Assembly (NCBI GenBank): GCA_029961685.1 | Contig: JARWKL010000005.1 | Coordinates: forward strand, 42,135,357 to 42,199,356 | Reading direction: 5' to 3' | DNA length: 64,000 nucleotides | Source of the DNA: Aristolochia californica | Taxonomy: Eukaryota > Streptophyta > Magnoliopsida > Piperales > Aristolochiaceae | Shown: one piece after another, positions 13,706-25,154 of the stretch | Layout: each line of letters begins with the position of its first letter | Position numbering within the stretch: position 1 is the stretch's first letter | Translations under genes and position numbers: made by a program | The notes under the pieces: model-generated | The model's database searches: none | Told to the model about the DNA's origin: nothing | Seen by the model: the letters and a program-made list of their open reading frames with translations, nothing else

Positions 13706-15013
13706 TTCTTCTTCTTCTTCTTCTTCCCCATTGTCCCTTTTCTGCTTCAGGATTTTCTCCCTCATTGCTAAGAACCCATCACGAGATCCAGGCTCATCCC
13801 AACCTTTTGGAAGCCCTAGCAATTCATCTTCCTTCTCAAAATCAGGTTTTTCAACATCTCCAACATCATCATCATCACCACCACTTCCGAAACCAGGATC
13901 TGCATCCTCTGCTCCATAATAATCCACATCAAAAGTCTCTTTCATTTTCTTATCATACTCCTTGGGGTCAAAATCCTCCTCTAGATAATCTTCATCAAGT
14001 GCACATGTCTCTCCCACCTTTATTCCAGCTACATCCCGTATTTTGTCCAACTTATCCAGTATCTCCTTCATCTTTAAATTCTTCATGTGTTTCAGTTCCT
14101 GCTCCATCTCCATCTTCTTTTGGTTTTCTCTTTCCTCCTTTCTCTGTCTCTGTGATTTTCTAGCATTGGTTTTTTTCCTAACAGATCCTTCTGGGTTTCG
14201 TGAATGGCCCAAAATTCGATCCCCGGCCCCTTCTTCATATCTGAAATTAAACTTCTTCTCATATTCATCTTCCCTATCCAATTCATCTTCTTCCTCTGAA
14301 ATTTCCTCTAGTTCCTGCAATGAAGGTTTTCGGCTCTTATCCTTATCAACCCAAAGCTTCTTTGAAAAATAATTCTTCAGGAACATCTCATCCTCATTCA
14401 ATTCTCCATCATCCCCAAAATACTCATCCAATTTTCTCTGAACTTCACCATCATCTTCTTCATTATCACCAATGGGTTTCTTCACAGTGAGCAAATCTCC
14501 CTGATCCACATCAAAGGTCTCCTCTGCTGCATCCAAGAAGGCTTTCCGAACCTCCTCTTGTTCTTCAACATAGCTCTTTACCTGAGTTTTTGATGGACTT
14601 TCTCTAAACTCGGGTCCATCTTCAATTAATTGCTTTGCCATAACATCCTTCAAATACATTGGTTTCTCTTTCTTCTTTTTCTGCTTGTTTTTCTCAGTTT
14701 CCACGTCTTTTTTATCTTCCTCATCTGAATCAAAGAACTTCACATCTTTCTGATATATTATTGGATCATTGTTCTTAATTCTAATAAGTGTTTCAAAGAA
14801 TTTCAAATCTTCCTTCCCTAAATCTTCTTCCTCGTCAGATTCGTCTGAACTCTCTCCTGAATCTGGAACAAGCCCATTTTTCTTCAGTTCCTCAAACCTT
14901 TGAAGATCCTCTCGCTTCTTGTTGTGCTCAAACCGCTGTGCGAATTCTTTGTTTATTTCAATCTTGGATATATCTTCCCCATCATCACTTCCCTCAAACA
15001 AATTCAAACCCAT
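13139..15013 (-). CDS. KRI1: KRI1-family ribosome biogenesis protein (624 aa, single coding exon)
   Basis: KRI1 is a nucleolar protein needed for 40S subunit assembly; in yeast it works with Krr1. The 624-codon frame is uninterrupted. It opens with MGLNLFEGSDDGED and is followed by acidic stretches, the segment DVKFFDSDEED (about residues 90-100), the conserved central block with RILGHSRNPEGSVRKK, then FDPKEYDKKM and LLGLPKGWDEPGSRD. The C-terminal domain carries YKLDYEDTIGDL, ending in a Lys/Arg-rich tail suited to nucleolar localisation. Length and domain order suit plant KRI1 proteins. A run of about 18 glutamates (about residues 429-446) is encoded by a pure GAA/GAG repeat. A broken relative lies at 1-470 on the other strand. 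No coding intron is needed; a 5' UTR intron is possible just upstream of 15014. Confidence 0.95.
13676..13728. repeat. TTC/GAA microsatellite inside KRI1
   Basis: A nearly uninterrupted TTC run on the plus strand encodes the poly-glutamate tract of KRI1. Being a multiple of three, length changes alter only the number of glutamates. Confidence 0.95.
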
Positions 15014-16200
15014 TTAAGCAAAGGAAGCAATCTAACCTGAACTCTCAAATCTAGCGGATTGCTTACCTGTCAAATCACAAAAATCAAATAGTAAATTAAT
15101 AGACTTCCCCAGATAGAAAAATTAGACAGCACGAGTAAAAATACAGAGAAAACCAGAACTGATAGGAAAACTAAATTAGAAGAAAATATACCAATGAAGT
15201 ATCTTTACAATTTTTTAAAGAGTTTGATCTTACAGTTTTTAGAAATCCAGACAATACAAACAACTTAGGGTAAGCCATTCGAAACACATCCTAAAATGAT
15301 TATCATTCCACTCAATAAAACCCAAGAAAATTACAGAATAACCAAAAGGCAGTACCTACAGCTAAAACCTGACTAAGACCTAAAACACAGTTAACCCCAT
15401 CAAACCAGACACAAAAGCTATTGTTGACTTCATCAAATGTTTAAGTTTCCATCAGCCACATCAGAGGACTATCAGATTCACTTGACCACTAATCCTCGCA
15501 AGAAGTAAGAAAAAGAAAATCAAACACAACAATAAACGAAAAAAATTAATGTCCACCTCTCTCCCGTGCTTCTTTACTGACCCCAAACTACATGCTATAT
15601 ACTAGACCTTCCCTTTCCTCTCCACCACTCCCTCCCTTTTCAGGTAGAATTTGGATTGTGGATGAACCCAATTCACTTGCAGTTCTAATTGTACTTTAAT
15701 CCGGTAAAAAATATTGCTTTGTAAATAGTTTTATATAAAACTGAAAAAAAAATAAGAAAAGATGACAGCTTTGCTTAGGGCTGCCTCTTCGCTGATGTGA
15801 ATCACAAGCAAATAACAACAAAATCAATTGGAGCGTAGGGGTAGCATGGAACCGAGCCGGTTTGCGAGCAGCTCGAGCTTGGTTTGATTCGGTTTATCTG
15901 GATCTCGAGATCCAGATTAGACTCATTTTAAGTTAACGTGTCGAGCTCGACTGAACCATGGTTCGGGTCGAAAGCTCGCGAGCCAGCTAGTTAACTTAAG
16001 AAGTGGCCCAAGAGGTGAGAGTAGAGAGCGGGAGTCGTCTTCGACTTCGTTCGACCGCTCAACTTCAAGTTCGACATTTTCGTTCTAGCTTCTTGAGAAT
16101 CAGGGGGAAGAGGGAAGAGGTCGCCAAGCTATGAATTCAAAACTCGAGGCTTCAAAATCGGGCAAGTTCAAAAGGAATTCCATCGGCTAGATCTAATAAA
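15014..16200. other. KRI1 upstream region and transposon-like GC-rich patch
   Basis: The first 800 bp should include the KRI1 promoter and 5' UTR. From about 15840 to 16090 the base composition changes: GAGCTCGAGC-like motifs and TCG-rich runs appear, as often seen in plant transposon ends. No gene is seen. Confidence 0.45.
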
Positions 16201-17350
16201 TTCAGAGGATACAACACCGTTATCCAACCTACTTTTAATCAGACTCTCTACCCATCCGTAGGTACACTTGGAAACTCAATAAAACTTAGACAAAAAAATA
16301 GCATGTGGTGGTTATTTATAACACCCAAATCTCCTCACCACATGGCAAAATAATTCAGAGGATACAACACCGTTATCCAACCTACTTTTAATCAGACTCT
16401 CTACCCATCCGTAGGGACACTTGGAAACTCAATAAAACTTAGACAAAAAAATAGCATGTGGTGGTTATTTATAACACCCAAATCTCCTCACCACATGGCA
16501 AAATAATTCCATAGCACTTCAAAATTATTCAACAACATTCTACAACATTTAAAAATTAATCAAACTAATTCTACAGCAGATGACTAGTCCTAACAAAGCA
16601 AAAACACACCTAAGTCCAAATTCACCAAACACCCCAGGTAGAGCCCCATATGACTTCACAGTCACTACGAACCGTACCTCGTCAATGATGGGGGGTCGGG
16701 TTTCATTGGCTAATGGACACCCGTGCAGGCGACTCAGCCTAGTTTGAACTCGACACAACCCACCCTTACCCAACCTACTCTTAATCAGACTCTCTACCCA
16801 TCCCAAGGGACACATGGAAACTCAATAAAACATAGACAAAAAATACCGTGTGGTGGTTATTTATAACACCCGAATTTCCTCACCACATGGCAAAATCATT
16901 CCATAACACTTTAAAATTATCCAACAACATTCTACAACATTTAAAAATTAATCAAACTAATTCTATAGCAAATGACTAGTCCTAACAATGCAAAAACAAA
17001 CCTAAGTCGAAATTCACCGAACACCCCTGGTAGAGCCCCGTATCACTTCGCAGTCACTACGAACCGTACCTCGTCAGTGATAAAGGTCGGTTTTCGCTGG
17101 CTAATGGATGCCCGTGCAGGCGACTCAGCCTAGTTTGCACTGGACTCAACCCACCCTCCATTACCCTACCTACTCTTAATCAGACTTTGTACCCATCCTA
17201 GTAACTAGGGCAAACACAAGAAAACATAAACAAAATAAAAAACCCCATGTCGTGGATATTTATAACACTCAAATCTCCTCACCACACGGTATGATCATTC
17301 CATGACACTTCATATTTATTTAAGAACAACTAGCAACTAAAAATCCTACA
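16201..17350. repeat. Compound tandem repeat: 153-bp units then 393-394-bp units
   Basis: A 153-bp unit occurs twice in near-identical form (16201-16353, 16354-16506). The same block starts a longer unit that recurs with starts near 16377, 16770 and 17164 (spacing 393 and 394 bp); the last unit is partial and more diverged. Each long unit includes a stretch reading GAACCGTACCTCGTCA and another reading CCCGTGCAGGCGACTCAGCC. No coding sense is visible. It is directly followed by a GA-rich block, so it is probably part of a large non-coding transposon. Confidence 0.85.
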
Positions 17351-17689
17351 AATTTGATCTCAATAGAGTAAACTGCAACTTCATACATCATAAAATTAAA
17401 CTAAATGCATAAATCAGAAATTAAACTAAATTAAACTAAAATTAAACTAGTAACTTCAGAAAATACAACATTCAATGGCATTGGAATCCATAAACTAAAA
17501 TACAGAAAATTAATAAATACAGAGAGGGAAATTCAATCAAGTTTCAATTAAACTTTACAATAATTTTAATTTTTTCTGCAATTGACAGAAATTTCATTAA
17601 CATAAAATCAGAAATTAAACATTAAATCAATATACTAATTAAACACCTAAATTAAAATCAACATGATAATTAAACACAGTAATTAGATT

Positions 17690-18375
17690 CAATTAACAAA
17701 AGCCCTAAGAAATTACCTTGCTAAATCGGCTGCTGAAATTCAAATTCGGGTTTGGAGGGTGAGTATGGCTTCGATTTTGAAAGAAGGGGCGGCCAGAGGG
17801 TGAAATGATAGGGTACTAAGAGAGGAGGCGCTGAGAGGAAATTAAAGGGTTCTGTGATAGGGTATTAAGAGAAGAGGCGCTGAGAGGAAATTAAAGGGTT
17901 CGGTTTTGAGAGAGGGGGCGGCGAGGTGATGAAACGATAGGCTTCGGTTTTGAGAAAGGAACGGCGAGAGGATGAACAGAGGGGAACGGAGAAGAATAGT
18001 GAGAGATGTGGCTGAGACGAAGTCTGGGCTGAGATGAAGAGAGGACGGTTGAGAGGGGGGCGTTGAGGGCGAGGGCGAGCGGCGGCGGTAGGGGAGCAGT
18101 GGGGAGCGGCGGCAGCTGGCACGGCGAGAAGGCGAGAGGAGAGGAGAGGAGAGGAGAGGAGAAAGATCGAGCGGGGAGAGAACGAAAAATATAAGAGGGC
18201 TTACGTGGCGAGAGAAACATGGCATGATAGGTATTAATATATAAATACATGGCATGTTCTTGGCAGCTGACGGGTCGGAATAGTAACGTGGCAGTTGACG
18301 TATCAATTAACTCACCGACACATAATCAGTCATCGCCTACGTGTACCGTACACATGTACAGTGATCGGTGGGTAT
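17690..18375. mobile_element. GA-rich transposon regulatory block (unclassified)
   Basis: A purine-rich region includes a near-duplicate of about 60 bp (17805-17850 and 17858-17905) and a GAGAG/GGAGA run near 18130-18165. It ends in an ACGTGGC-rich stretch (18200-18350). A block of the same design lies at 24110-24620, starting with a shared GAGAGGGGGGCGT motif, so this is a repeated family. Proline- and serine-rich frames on the complement are composition artefacts. Confidence 0.55.
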
Positions 18376-18879
18376 TTTTCTAAATAAATTCAAAGTGTGG
18401 TCATTTATCTAATTACATTTTAAAAATTGGATAAAAACCTAAAAGTCTGTTTTTTTAATTATTTCTGTTGGATGCTGTCTACGTGTCTCCATAGCCTAAT
18501 CCGTTTTCAAATGACGGAGTTGGTGATTGTAAGTCGATGCTTGCAAATGAATTCTGCTTGCGTTTCCATCTGCTGTTGATGATTTTTGGGTTTTGGATGA
18601 GGTTAGTGACGGATTTACGGCCAAGAAAGCTGTGGAGCTGGAGATGATATGCTTAAGCTTTAGTGTTAAGAGTAACACTATTGAGCTTGTTATCTTTAGC
18701 ATAGCTGTATTCATCGAGTATCTCTCTTTTGTGTTTCTTCTTTAAGTTCAAATCAGTTTGCATTCCAATTTGAGATTTACGGAGCTTAATATATTTGACA
18801 TGCCGTGAAAAAGATAGACCTGTTTGTTTGTTTTGCAGGACGATGAAAATGTGCACCTTTAGAGAAAAACAATTCCAAG

Positions 18880-20330
18880 TTTTCCTTGAATGGTTTATTC
18901 CCTTTCTTCATCACTCTCGTCTCTAAAGCTCTTGCCATTGGTTGGAAAACTCGAAGAAAACTCAAGAGCAGAGATACATAATGACAAGACAGCAAAAAAG
19001 GTACCTGTTAAGTCAAGGGTGAAGGAGGATCTAAGATGTCATTTATTCTGCAGAAGTTCATGGATGCAAATCGTCTCTCAAATGACGAAAGCTTTCGGCA
19101 TTCCAAAGAATTTCAATAAAGATCTCTTCCTGAAGATTCTTTGTTCGCAAAGCATCTCCACAATCTGCAGTCCTCAGCTCATTCAAGTCACATAACAGTG
19201 TTAAAATCATCAAAGGCCACCAAGCATGAAAATGGTGATAGACTGATAGTTGTTGTGAGTTAGATCGAAAGATAGAGGGAAACTTACAGCCAGGAAGACA
19301 TTCTGTTTGTCCTTCCCACAGATTGCCCAAATCTCAGAGTGATGTGAAAGTTGAGCCCTCCCAAGTTGCCTACAAGAATTGTAGTTTAGAAACCAAGGAA
19401 AAAACACAAAATTCAGCTAAAGACACGTCAAAGCAAGTCCTTATGCTTCATACCGAAAGCATAGAGAATCTCTAAGGACTGCAAATAGAGAGTTTTTTCC
19501 TGAGTTAAGGAGCCGGTCAAAATTACCCCTTACTTCAGAACTGAGGAAGAGAAGATGCCAGAACCCTCATGTATCATCATGGATGTGACTGAAAGAGACT
19601 CCCTGATTTATGATCAGAACAATTTGATCTTGCACTTTTCCATAAATTTAGGATTTCTCTTCATCTTGTTTATTCCCAATACTATGGTTCTTAAACGTCG
19701 CATGTTTTTCACATCTCAAAGTAGTTTGAGATATTTTGACATATACACTGCATTTTCTAACAGAACTTTTATTTTTGTTCCTTTTCGTCGTCTTCTTCTT
19801 CTTCTTCAGCTTCTTTCACATTTACATCACATCTAATGAATCCCTTACACCTGAAACTGTAATATGTTTGTTGTTGAATATTATTCCAGGAAACTTCCTT
19901 GAAACTCCTTTGAAGCTTTTTTTCTCTGCAGTTTTCATGTTTCTATTGTTGTTTCTCGCTATTTGGCTTTGATCTGCTCCACCTGTTGTATGATCTGGTT
20001 TTTTCAAGACCGTTCTTTCTTTAAAATTCTGTCAGGATCTCAAGTTTAGTGTAATTTTTCCTTTACTGGGCTAATGTTTTATGTATTGTTTCAGGATTCA
20101 TGTGCAGAACACTCTCCATTTATGTCCCGTTCAGATGTCAAAGAATCAGAATCTCCATAGAACTCTTAAAGGAGCTGAGCAACCTAGTCCTGTATCTGTT
20201 CTGGAACCCCTGTTTGAAGAAGAAAGAGAAATTCCGAATTATCATGCTCAAATCTGCTTCAAAGTTATGTCCCTAAACTGGAGATATAGTCCGTCAAAAT
20301 GATCTGTAGTGCCGCTTCTAATTTGATAAA
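18880..20330 (+). pseudogene. TRM/LONGIFOLIA-like (DUF4378) pseudogene, copy B
   Basis: Plus-strand islands match the TRM/LONGIFOLIA family: KFMDANRLSNDESFRHSKEF near 19055-19110; SLFAKHLHNLQSSAHSSHIT and a following VLKSSKATKHE near 19140-19225; MPEPSCIIMD near 19555; and DSCAEHSPFMSRSDVKESES near 20095-20155, followed by PVSVLEPLFEEE near 20190-20225. Frames shift between islands and stops interrupt them (for example before the last block), so it is decayed. Related material may extend upstream to about 18480. The segment 19325-20330 is an inverted relative of copy A, the pair flanking KRI1. It may derive from a real TRM gene once neighbouring KRI1. Confidence 0.78.
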
Positions 20331-20365
20331 GAAAACCAGAAACCTCCTTGCTTGCACTAATTGAA

Positions 20366-20765
20366 ACTGACAGAAGGTAAGAGTACCAACAAAATGAACA
20401 ATAATGGCCTGACAGAAGGTTGTAAACACCAGCGAGTTAGACCATTTTCACTCTTAATAATCTTTTTCGCATTAAAAGATTCCTACTTGTTACATAGGTG
20501 TGAGCACATTGTCCCCCCGTCCTTTTAAGACTCCGAAGAATCTTGAAGCTATTATTTTAGCAATGTCAGAATCAGGATTGTTGTGTTGTTTGCAAATGTT
20601 GCTATACATCAGTATTTTTTGAGTAATTTCGTAAATCCGATATTCAAAAAAACCATCTATGTTCCATTCATAGATTCTTTTACCATCATAAAATTTTTTA
20701 TCAAGATATAAATTTTCCTCATAGTGTCCCCATTGTAGTTGGGATTTCTTGTCATAATCCACAGA
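20366..20765 (-). mobile_element. Endogenous pararetrovirus-like (Caulimoviridae) gag/capsid fragment, copy 1
   Basis: The minus strand holds a 90-codon open frame (20490-20762) with YEWNIDG and, further on, a block ending in a VLKG..DN-like motif. As I recall, plant caulimovirid (florendovirus-like) capsid-region polyproteins share these; some plant retroelements have a similar block, so the source family is uncertain. Only a short fragment is present and a stop follows within about 90 codons. No reverse transcriptase or movement domain is nearby. It appears to be an old inactive fossil. Confidence 0.55.
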
Positions 20766-20962
20766 TTTAATATATAAGAGAACTTACAAGCATAAACAGG
20801 CAACCTTGTAGACAAACTCAGACGACTTCTAAGTGATACCTTACACGGAGGGAGGTTCCATATTTATAGACATAAGAACCTTCAAGGCTACGTAAAGTTA
20901 TTTGATGTATTTTTTTGCAATAAATATTTTGGAGTAATTCCCTCTCCTATTCTGTATTGGAG

Positions 20963-21330
20963 GTAAGAGTGCCAACGAAATGAACAATAATGGCCTGACA
21001 AAGGCTGTAAATACTATCATCGTCATTAGTTTGAGTGAGCTGACCATTTTTACTCTTAATAATCTTTTTGGCATTAAGAGTTTCTAATTGTTGCATAGGT
21101 TTGAGCACATTGTCTCACCGTCCCTTCAAGACTCCAAAGAATCCTGAAACAATCATTTTAGCAATCTCAAAATCAAGATTGTTGTGTTGTTTGCAAATGC
21201 TGCTATACATCAATATTTTTGCGAATAATTTCGTAAATCTGATATTCAGAAAGACTATCTATGTTCCATTCATGGATACTTTTACCGTCATAAGATTTTT
21301 TATCAAGATATAAATTTTCTTCATAACGGT
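20963..21330 (-). mobile_element. Endogenous pararetrovirus-like fragment, copy 2 (direct repeat of copy 1)
   Basis: This stretch aligns along its whole length with 20366-20765 in the same orientation, with scattered substitutions and small indels. Its reading frame is broken. Both copies begin with the same GGTAAGAGT(A/G)CCAAC block. The 200 bp between them is unrelated to either copy. The arrangement suggests two insertions or a local duplication of a fossil fragment. Confidence 0.6.
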
Positions 21331-21615
21331 CTAGGGTTTAGGTTCTGGAAATGTAAAACATTTTGTATGTTTTCCATAACCTAAACCCTAAACCCTAGAC
21401 CTTAAAAACCCTAAAAGCCCGAAACTTTAAACCCTATCACCCCAAAAACCGAGAAACCTAATTTTTTAAAAAAAACCCTAAATCCTAAAAATACCATAAA
21501 CTCTAAACCCTTAAATACCAAGCACCTAACCCTAAATACACTAAACCTTAATCCAGAAATTAAACCCTATAAAGACAAAATTGAACCATAAATACCATAA
21601 ATCCTAACCCTAAAT
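21328..21615. repeat. Interstitial telomere-like CCCTAAA patch with inverted arms
   Basis: Degenerate copies of the plant telomere unit CCCTAAA are scattered over 21381-21615. The start forms an inverted repeat: a GGTCTAGGGTTTAGG-containing arm at 21328-21351 faces a complementary arm at 21371-21402. It lies between the pararetrovirus-like fragments and a PIF/Harbinger-like fragment. Confidence 0.75.
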
Positions 21616-21679
21616 CTCACAATTATGTAACAATCAATACAAATTATGCATAGAAATTATAATTAAATCAAATACAATA

Positions 21680-22232
21680 CTAAATTAATCAAAAAAATAG
21701 GGTTTAGGCTTACTTTCTAAAATTTGGGGAAAACTGAAGACAAAGGGTGAAATCGAAGCCGAATGGGGAAATCGAATTAGAATTGAAGAAAACAATGCCA
21801 AAATGTCAAAAATCAAAGAAAAACGAAATTGAAATGGGGGAAATCGGGAGGTATTTTGGAGGAAAAAATAGTAGCGATAGGGAGAAGGGAGTGGGAGGCC
21901 GAGAGGGAGAAGAGAGGGAAAGAGAGGGAAGCCGAGAGGGATAAGAGAGAGGGAGGTCAAGAGGGAGAGCGAGAGGGAGGCCGAGAGGACATTCACAGTG
22001 AGAGGGAGAAGGGAGCAAGGATATATATTGAAGGAAAAAAATTCGATGAGGGTTCGACGTGTCCCCCCGCTTCATCTGGATTCCCGAAATTAAACTGTGG
22101 AGATGATTTTTGGGTTCATCTGATTCATCAACATGAATTGGGCGTTGGTGCTCCACTAACGACATCAGGAGATGAACTGAATAATGCTACTGAAGTTCAT
22201 CTCCTACATCAAGTTGACTAACCTCTCCCCCC
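21680..22232. mobile_element. PIF/Harbinger-like non-autonomous element, right part
   Basis: A GA-rich block (21840-22000) is followed by a stretch (about 22100-22225) that aligns with the right end of the element at 54578-56025, including GCTCCACTAACGACAT and the terminal GTTGACTAACC. The end reads CCCCCC then TAA, which fits the TAA/TTA target site of this superfamily. No matching left end is seen upstream, so it is truncated or rearranged. Arg/Glu-rich frames here reflect composition. Confidence 0.6.
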
Positions 22233-22319
22233 TAAGTAGGAAGTGAAAGTGAATTACATAGTTTAGTGAAAAAATGAGTGAAAGTGAATTCACTCCATGA
22301 GACAAGTAAATTCACTTTT

Positions 22320-24110
22320 GGGGGATTAGTCAACAAACTTAAAATTTGAAGTTCATCTTCATCTTTTGCTTCAAATTTATTTTATTCATCTACATGAACT
22401 TCATCTTCAAACTTGGTTTTAGTGTGGACGAGTTCATGTGCACTGAAAAACAGTTTCCGGTGTTAATGCCCCAAAATGAGAAAAATATCAAGAGCAAGAG
22501 AATGGGTAAATTGTAACAGTATACTTAATTAAAACATAATATTTAAACCCCAAATTAGGTCAAACAAACATGATTACTACATGAATAATTAATTTAATGT
22601 ATAATTAAAATATATTAATATATTAATGAATTAAATTAGATATTATATTATTTAATGATTGCAGTTTATTGTACATTAATACAATAATTGTGTGAGCCAA
22701 TCAATTGTGCACATGATTAATTGTAAAAAATAAATAAATAACATAAACGAATATAATAAATTCAGTTATTAATTTATTAACAACATATTATATACTTTAA
22801 CATAAAAAGGAATAATTAAACAGGAAAAATTGATCAAATGCTAACTTTAACACACTATATATTGTTACGTATTATTAATTAATAATATTTTTCTGTTAAA
22901 TTTAAAACTATCGATTATATTAATTATAAAAATGGGTTAATTAAACCAAATTAATTGATCAAATGCTTATTTAACAATATTTTATTTACCACCATTAAAT
23001 CGCTAATATATTACAGTAATTAAAATATATCTATAATGAATAAATAAAAAATATTTTATATTTCCACAAAAATAAAAATAATTAATTGATCAAATGCATA
23101 CTTAACTATATTTTATTTACCAAACTTACATATCTAGTTTAATATAGTAATAAATTTTAATGAAAATAATAATTAAATAAATATACAACTTTATTAATAA
23201 CCTAAGAAAGATTATTCAAATAAAGAGTTCGTGACTTTAATATTAAAATTATCAAGTTACAAGTTTAGTACATATGAACGACACATGTTCAAAAACAATA
23301 AGATACAACCATCATTTATCATTCCACTTACAAGTCGCTATAGCATTTTGAAATTGTGCGACTCTTGTGGATTCTAATGCACGCTACCTTTGAATGCTTA
23401 TTGATTGACTATCCTCATCCACAAGACCATCGCTCATCATTGTCTGTATCACCCGTTGCACCTAATTGGACCCCATCATCTCCTCCACTAAGCTCGTCAC
23501 CCGAATTATCATCTTCCAATTCAAATATAATAATTACATGTGACAATTGATAAAATAGTTTTATTTAAGTGGAAATTAATAAGGACTCTTAGGCTTCTAA
23601 AGTACTTATTTCAATATTTAAATACATATTCAAAATTAAGATGTCATGTTTTTTAATTATGATTTTGAAGATACATTTTTATTACCTAATATCTACAATA
23701 TTGGACATTTATCTTTCGGAAAAATAATAAATGTTATGTCTCGAATCCTAAAAATTATTTTAGAGTTTAAAAATACAATTTATTTGTATAATTTTTATCA
23801 CATTATTTACAAAATAATAAATTATTAAAAATATATATTAGTTAATTAAAAATCTTACAAAACCTTTTATTATCAATTAAAAATATTTATTAGCTGAAAA
23901 AATATAAAATTTTTACTTGAGTTTAAAAAATAAATGTATCGGTACACTGTTTATTACCTTATATTTAAAATAATAAGTTATAAAAAATCTTACTCTTACC
24001 ATTTTAACACCTTTTTATTATCGATTTAAAAATTATTTTAATAAAAAAAAATTTACTCTTACTAATTTAACATATTTTATTATCGATTTAAAATATTTTT
24101 TAATTTTTTA
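22320..24110. mobile_element. PIF/Harbinger-like non-autonomous element, left part, very AT-rich
   Basis: Begins with GGGGGATTAGTCAACA, close to the left terminus of the element at 54578. The next 300 bp also align with it (shared block around GCCCCAAAATGAG and ACCCCAAATTAGGT). The AT-rich interior around 22840-23000 matches 55090-55250. After 23200 similarity fades and no right terminus is found. No transposase coding is visible. Head-to-tail placement after the right end at 22232 may mark an internal rearrangement. Confidence 0.55.
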
Positions 24111-24655
24111 ATTGAGAGGGGGGCGTCGAGGACGAGGTTTGAGGCCGAGCGGCAGGCATTGCGAGAGGGGAGAGGAGAGGAGAGGAGAGGAAGCCGAGGC
24201 TGAGCGCCTGCAGCGAGCGGAGAGAGGGCGAGGCCAAAGGAGGCCGAGGCCTAGTGGCGGTGAGAGGGCAAGAGGAGAGGGGGAAAGAGGAGAGGAGCGG
24301 AGGCCGAGCGGCGGCGGCGAGAGGGCGAGAGGAGAGGACAAAGAAGAGAGGGGACACATAAGGCATTTAAAATAACCTATTTTGAAAAACAATGCAGTGG
24401 AATATGGTGAGGATTATTTAATTTTTATTTAGTGACCTGTCAGTTTACGTGTCAGACGACGTGTTGATCTATGTTTATGCACTAATGACGTTGCAACATA
24501 TAAGCAGTCAAAGCTTATGTGTCGTTTTTGACTGCACACATAGGTATTTGACCGGTCAAAGTTGGGTAGTTTTAGAAATATTTTGATGAAGTCGGTATTT
24601 TTAAAAATATTTTATTTTAAATAGGTATTTAAGTGAAATTCCCATAAATCAATAA
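24110..24655. mobile_element. GA-rich block ending in MULE-like terminus
   Basis: A GAGAGG-rich block (24110-24360) resembles that at 18047-18170. It is followed by a stretch ending in TAAGTGAAATTCCC (about 24628-24641), reminiscent of plant Mutator-like terminal repeats as I recall them. No opposite terminus was found in the window, so the classification is only suggestive. Confidence 0.35.
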
Positions 24656-25154
24656 AAGTGTTATATTTACAGTATCCATTTCGTTTACGTGAATTTGGTT
24701 TTATTCTCTGTTATTTTCTTAAATGTTTTCCTGCGTAAAAATTATACGTCTAGGATTCGCCTTTGTTACGGGGGCCCCTACGCCAGATGCAGGAGGAGGG
24801 GGACCCTGTATGAATGGAGGAGCATCTCCATTAAAGCTATTGGTGGTCCGACCCAATAGCTTGACAGACACACGTTGCTGACAGAAGCAACCGACCTCAG
24901 AATCAGACCGTTTTAATTTTCAAATCGAAGCACTCAGATGACGCTGGTGATTTTTTTTGGGTTTTGATCCAAACCAAGGGCAAGTAGATTAACAGGAGTC
25001 TCAGTCGATAATTTTAAGTCTTAGTTATCTCCTCTTAAGTGAATCTACCACAGGCTGGGAAGTAGGAAATTCCATTACGTGAATCCCCGAATGCATCTAC
25101 ATAGGCTACGCTTACATGGGTCTTACAAGATTAAGTTAATTCCTCATCTCCTAA

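Noticed and set aside
13280..14372. Plus-strand frames opposite KRI1
   Set aside because: They are antisense shadows of the KRI1 coding sequence, rich in Ser/Leu/Phe from the reversed acidic codons.
17842..18306. Long Ser/Pro-rich frames on the minus strand
   Set aside because: They are the complement of a GAGAGG-rich repeat block; three overlapping frames look alike in composition and none has a domain or splice support.
24100..24392. Arg/Glu-rich and Ser/Pro-rich frames on both strands
   Set aside because: Low-complexity GA-rich DNA keeps several frames open by chance.
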